This document shows, one piece after another, positions 5,182 to 5,198 of a DNA stretch of 5,198 nt. The stretch spans positions 1 through 5,198 of the forward strand of contig CAMPIW010000036.1 in the NCBI GenBank assembly GCA_946886635.1, given 5' to 3'. Position 1 is the stretch's first letter. Each line of letters opens with the position of its first letter. Source of the DNA: an uncultured Candidatus Saccharibacteria bacterium (lineage in GTDB: Bacteria; Patescibacteria; Saccharimonadia; Saccharimonadales; UBA1547). A model generated the notes under the pieces. The model was not told where the DNA came from and ran no database searches. It saw only the letters and a list, made by a program, of their open reading frames with translations. The position numbers and the translations under genes are program-made.

Positions 5182-5198
5182 TACGATAACGTCTATAG

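Overview
The window looks like a chromosomal stretch of a small-genome bacterium, most probably a member of Patescibacteria/CPR, perhaps Saccharibacteria (TM7). This is inference from protein style: the N-terminal motif LPSPGGDAGSWGVVLNDF in the left-hand gene, and compact genes with short spacers. All recognised genes read well with the standard code, and no tRNA, rRNA, IS element or CRISPR array is visible.

Layout, left to right. Positions 1-724 (minus strand) hold the N-terminal 241 residues of a tail-fibre-like repeat protein that runs off the left edge, driven by a near-consensus sigma70-type promoter at 815-843. Positions 917-1330 (minus) hold a 137-residue protein whose frame has no ATG, GTG or TTG where a start is needed. 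An ATT (or ATC) codon correctly spaced behind a strong Shine-Dalgarno (SD) sequence is the only plausible start. Its fold resembles a Nudix domain that has lost its catalytic residues. Positions 1399-1947 and 1964-2305 (minus) are nusG and secE in one transcription unit. That unit has a good promoter (2353-2381), a hairpin at the very 5' end of its mRNA (2326-2343) and an intrinsic terminator (1345-1379) placed directly before the SD of the ATT-start gene. The usual rplK-rplA partners do not follow nusG.

Divergently from secE, 2422-3558 (plus) encodes a membrane family 2 glycosyltransferase of the CrtQ/HpnB type. It converges with, and overlaps by 26 bp, a 543-residue membrane PAS-domain sensor histidine kinase (3533-5164, minus). 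Neither gene has a convincing SD. Both have a -10-like hexamer exactly 11 nt before the ATG, which suggests very short-leader or leaderless mRNAs. A perfect inverted repeat covers the kinase start codon.

The genes do not form one pathway: secE/nusG are housekeeping (protein export, transcription elongation), while the glycosyltransferase, sensor kinase and fibre-like protein concern the cell surface and its signals. The most interesting local structure is 1328-1379, where a terminator, an alternative SD-sequestering hairpin and a rare start codon converge on one small gene.
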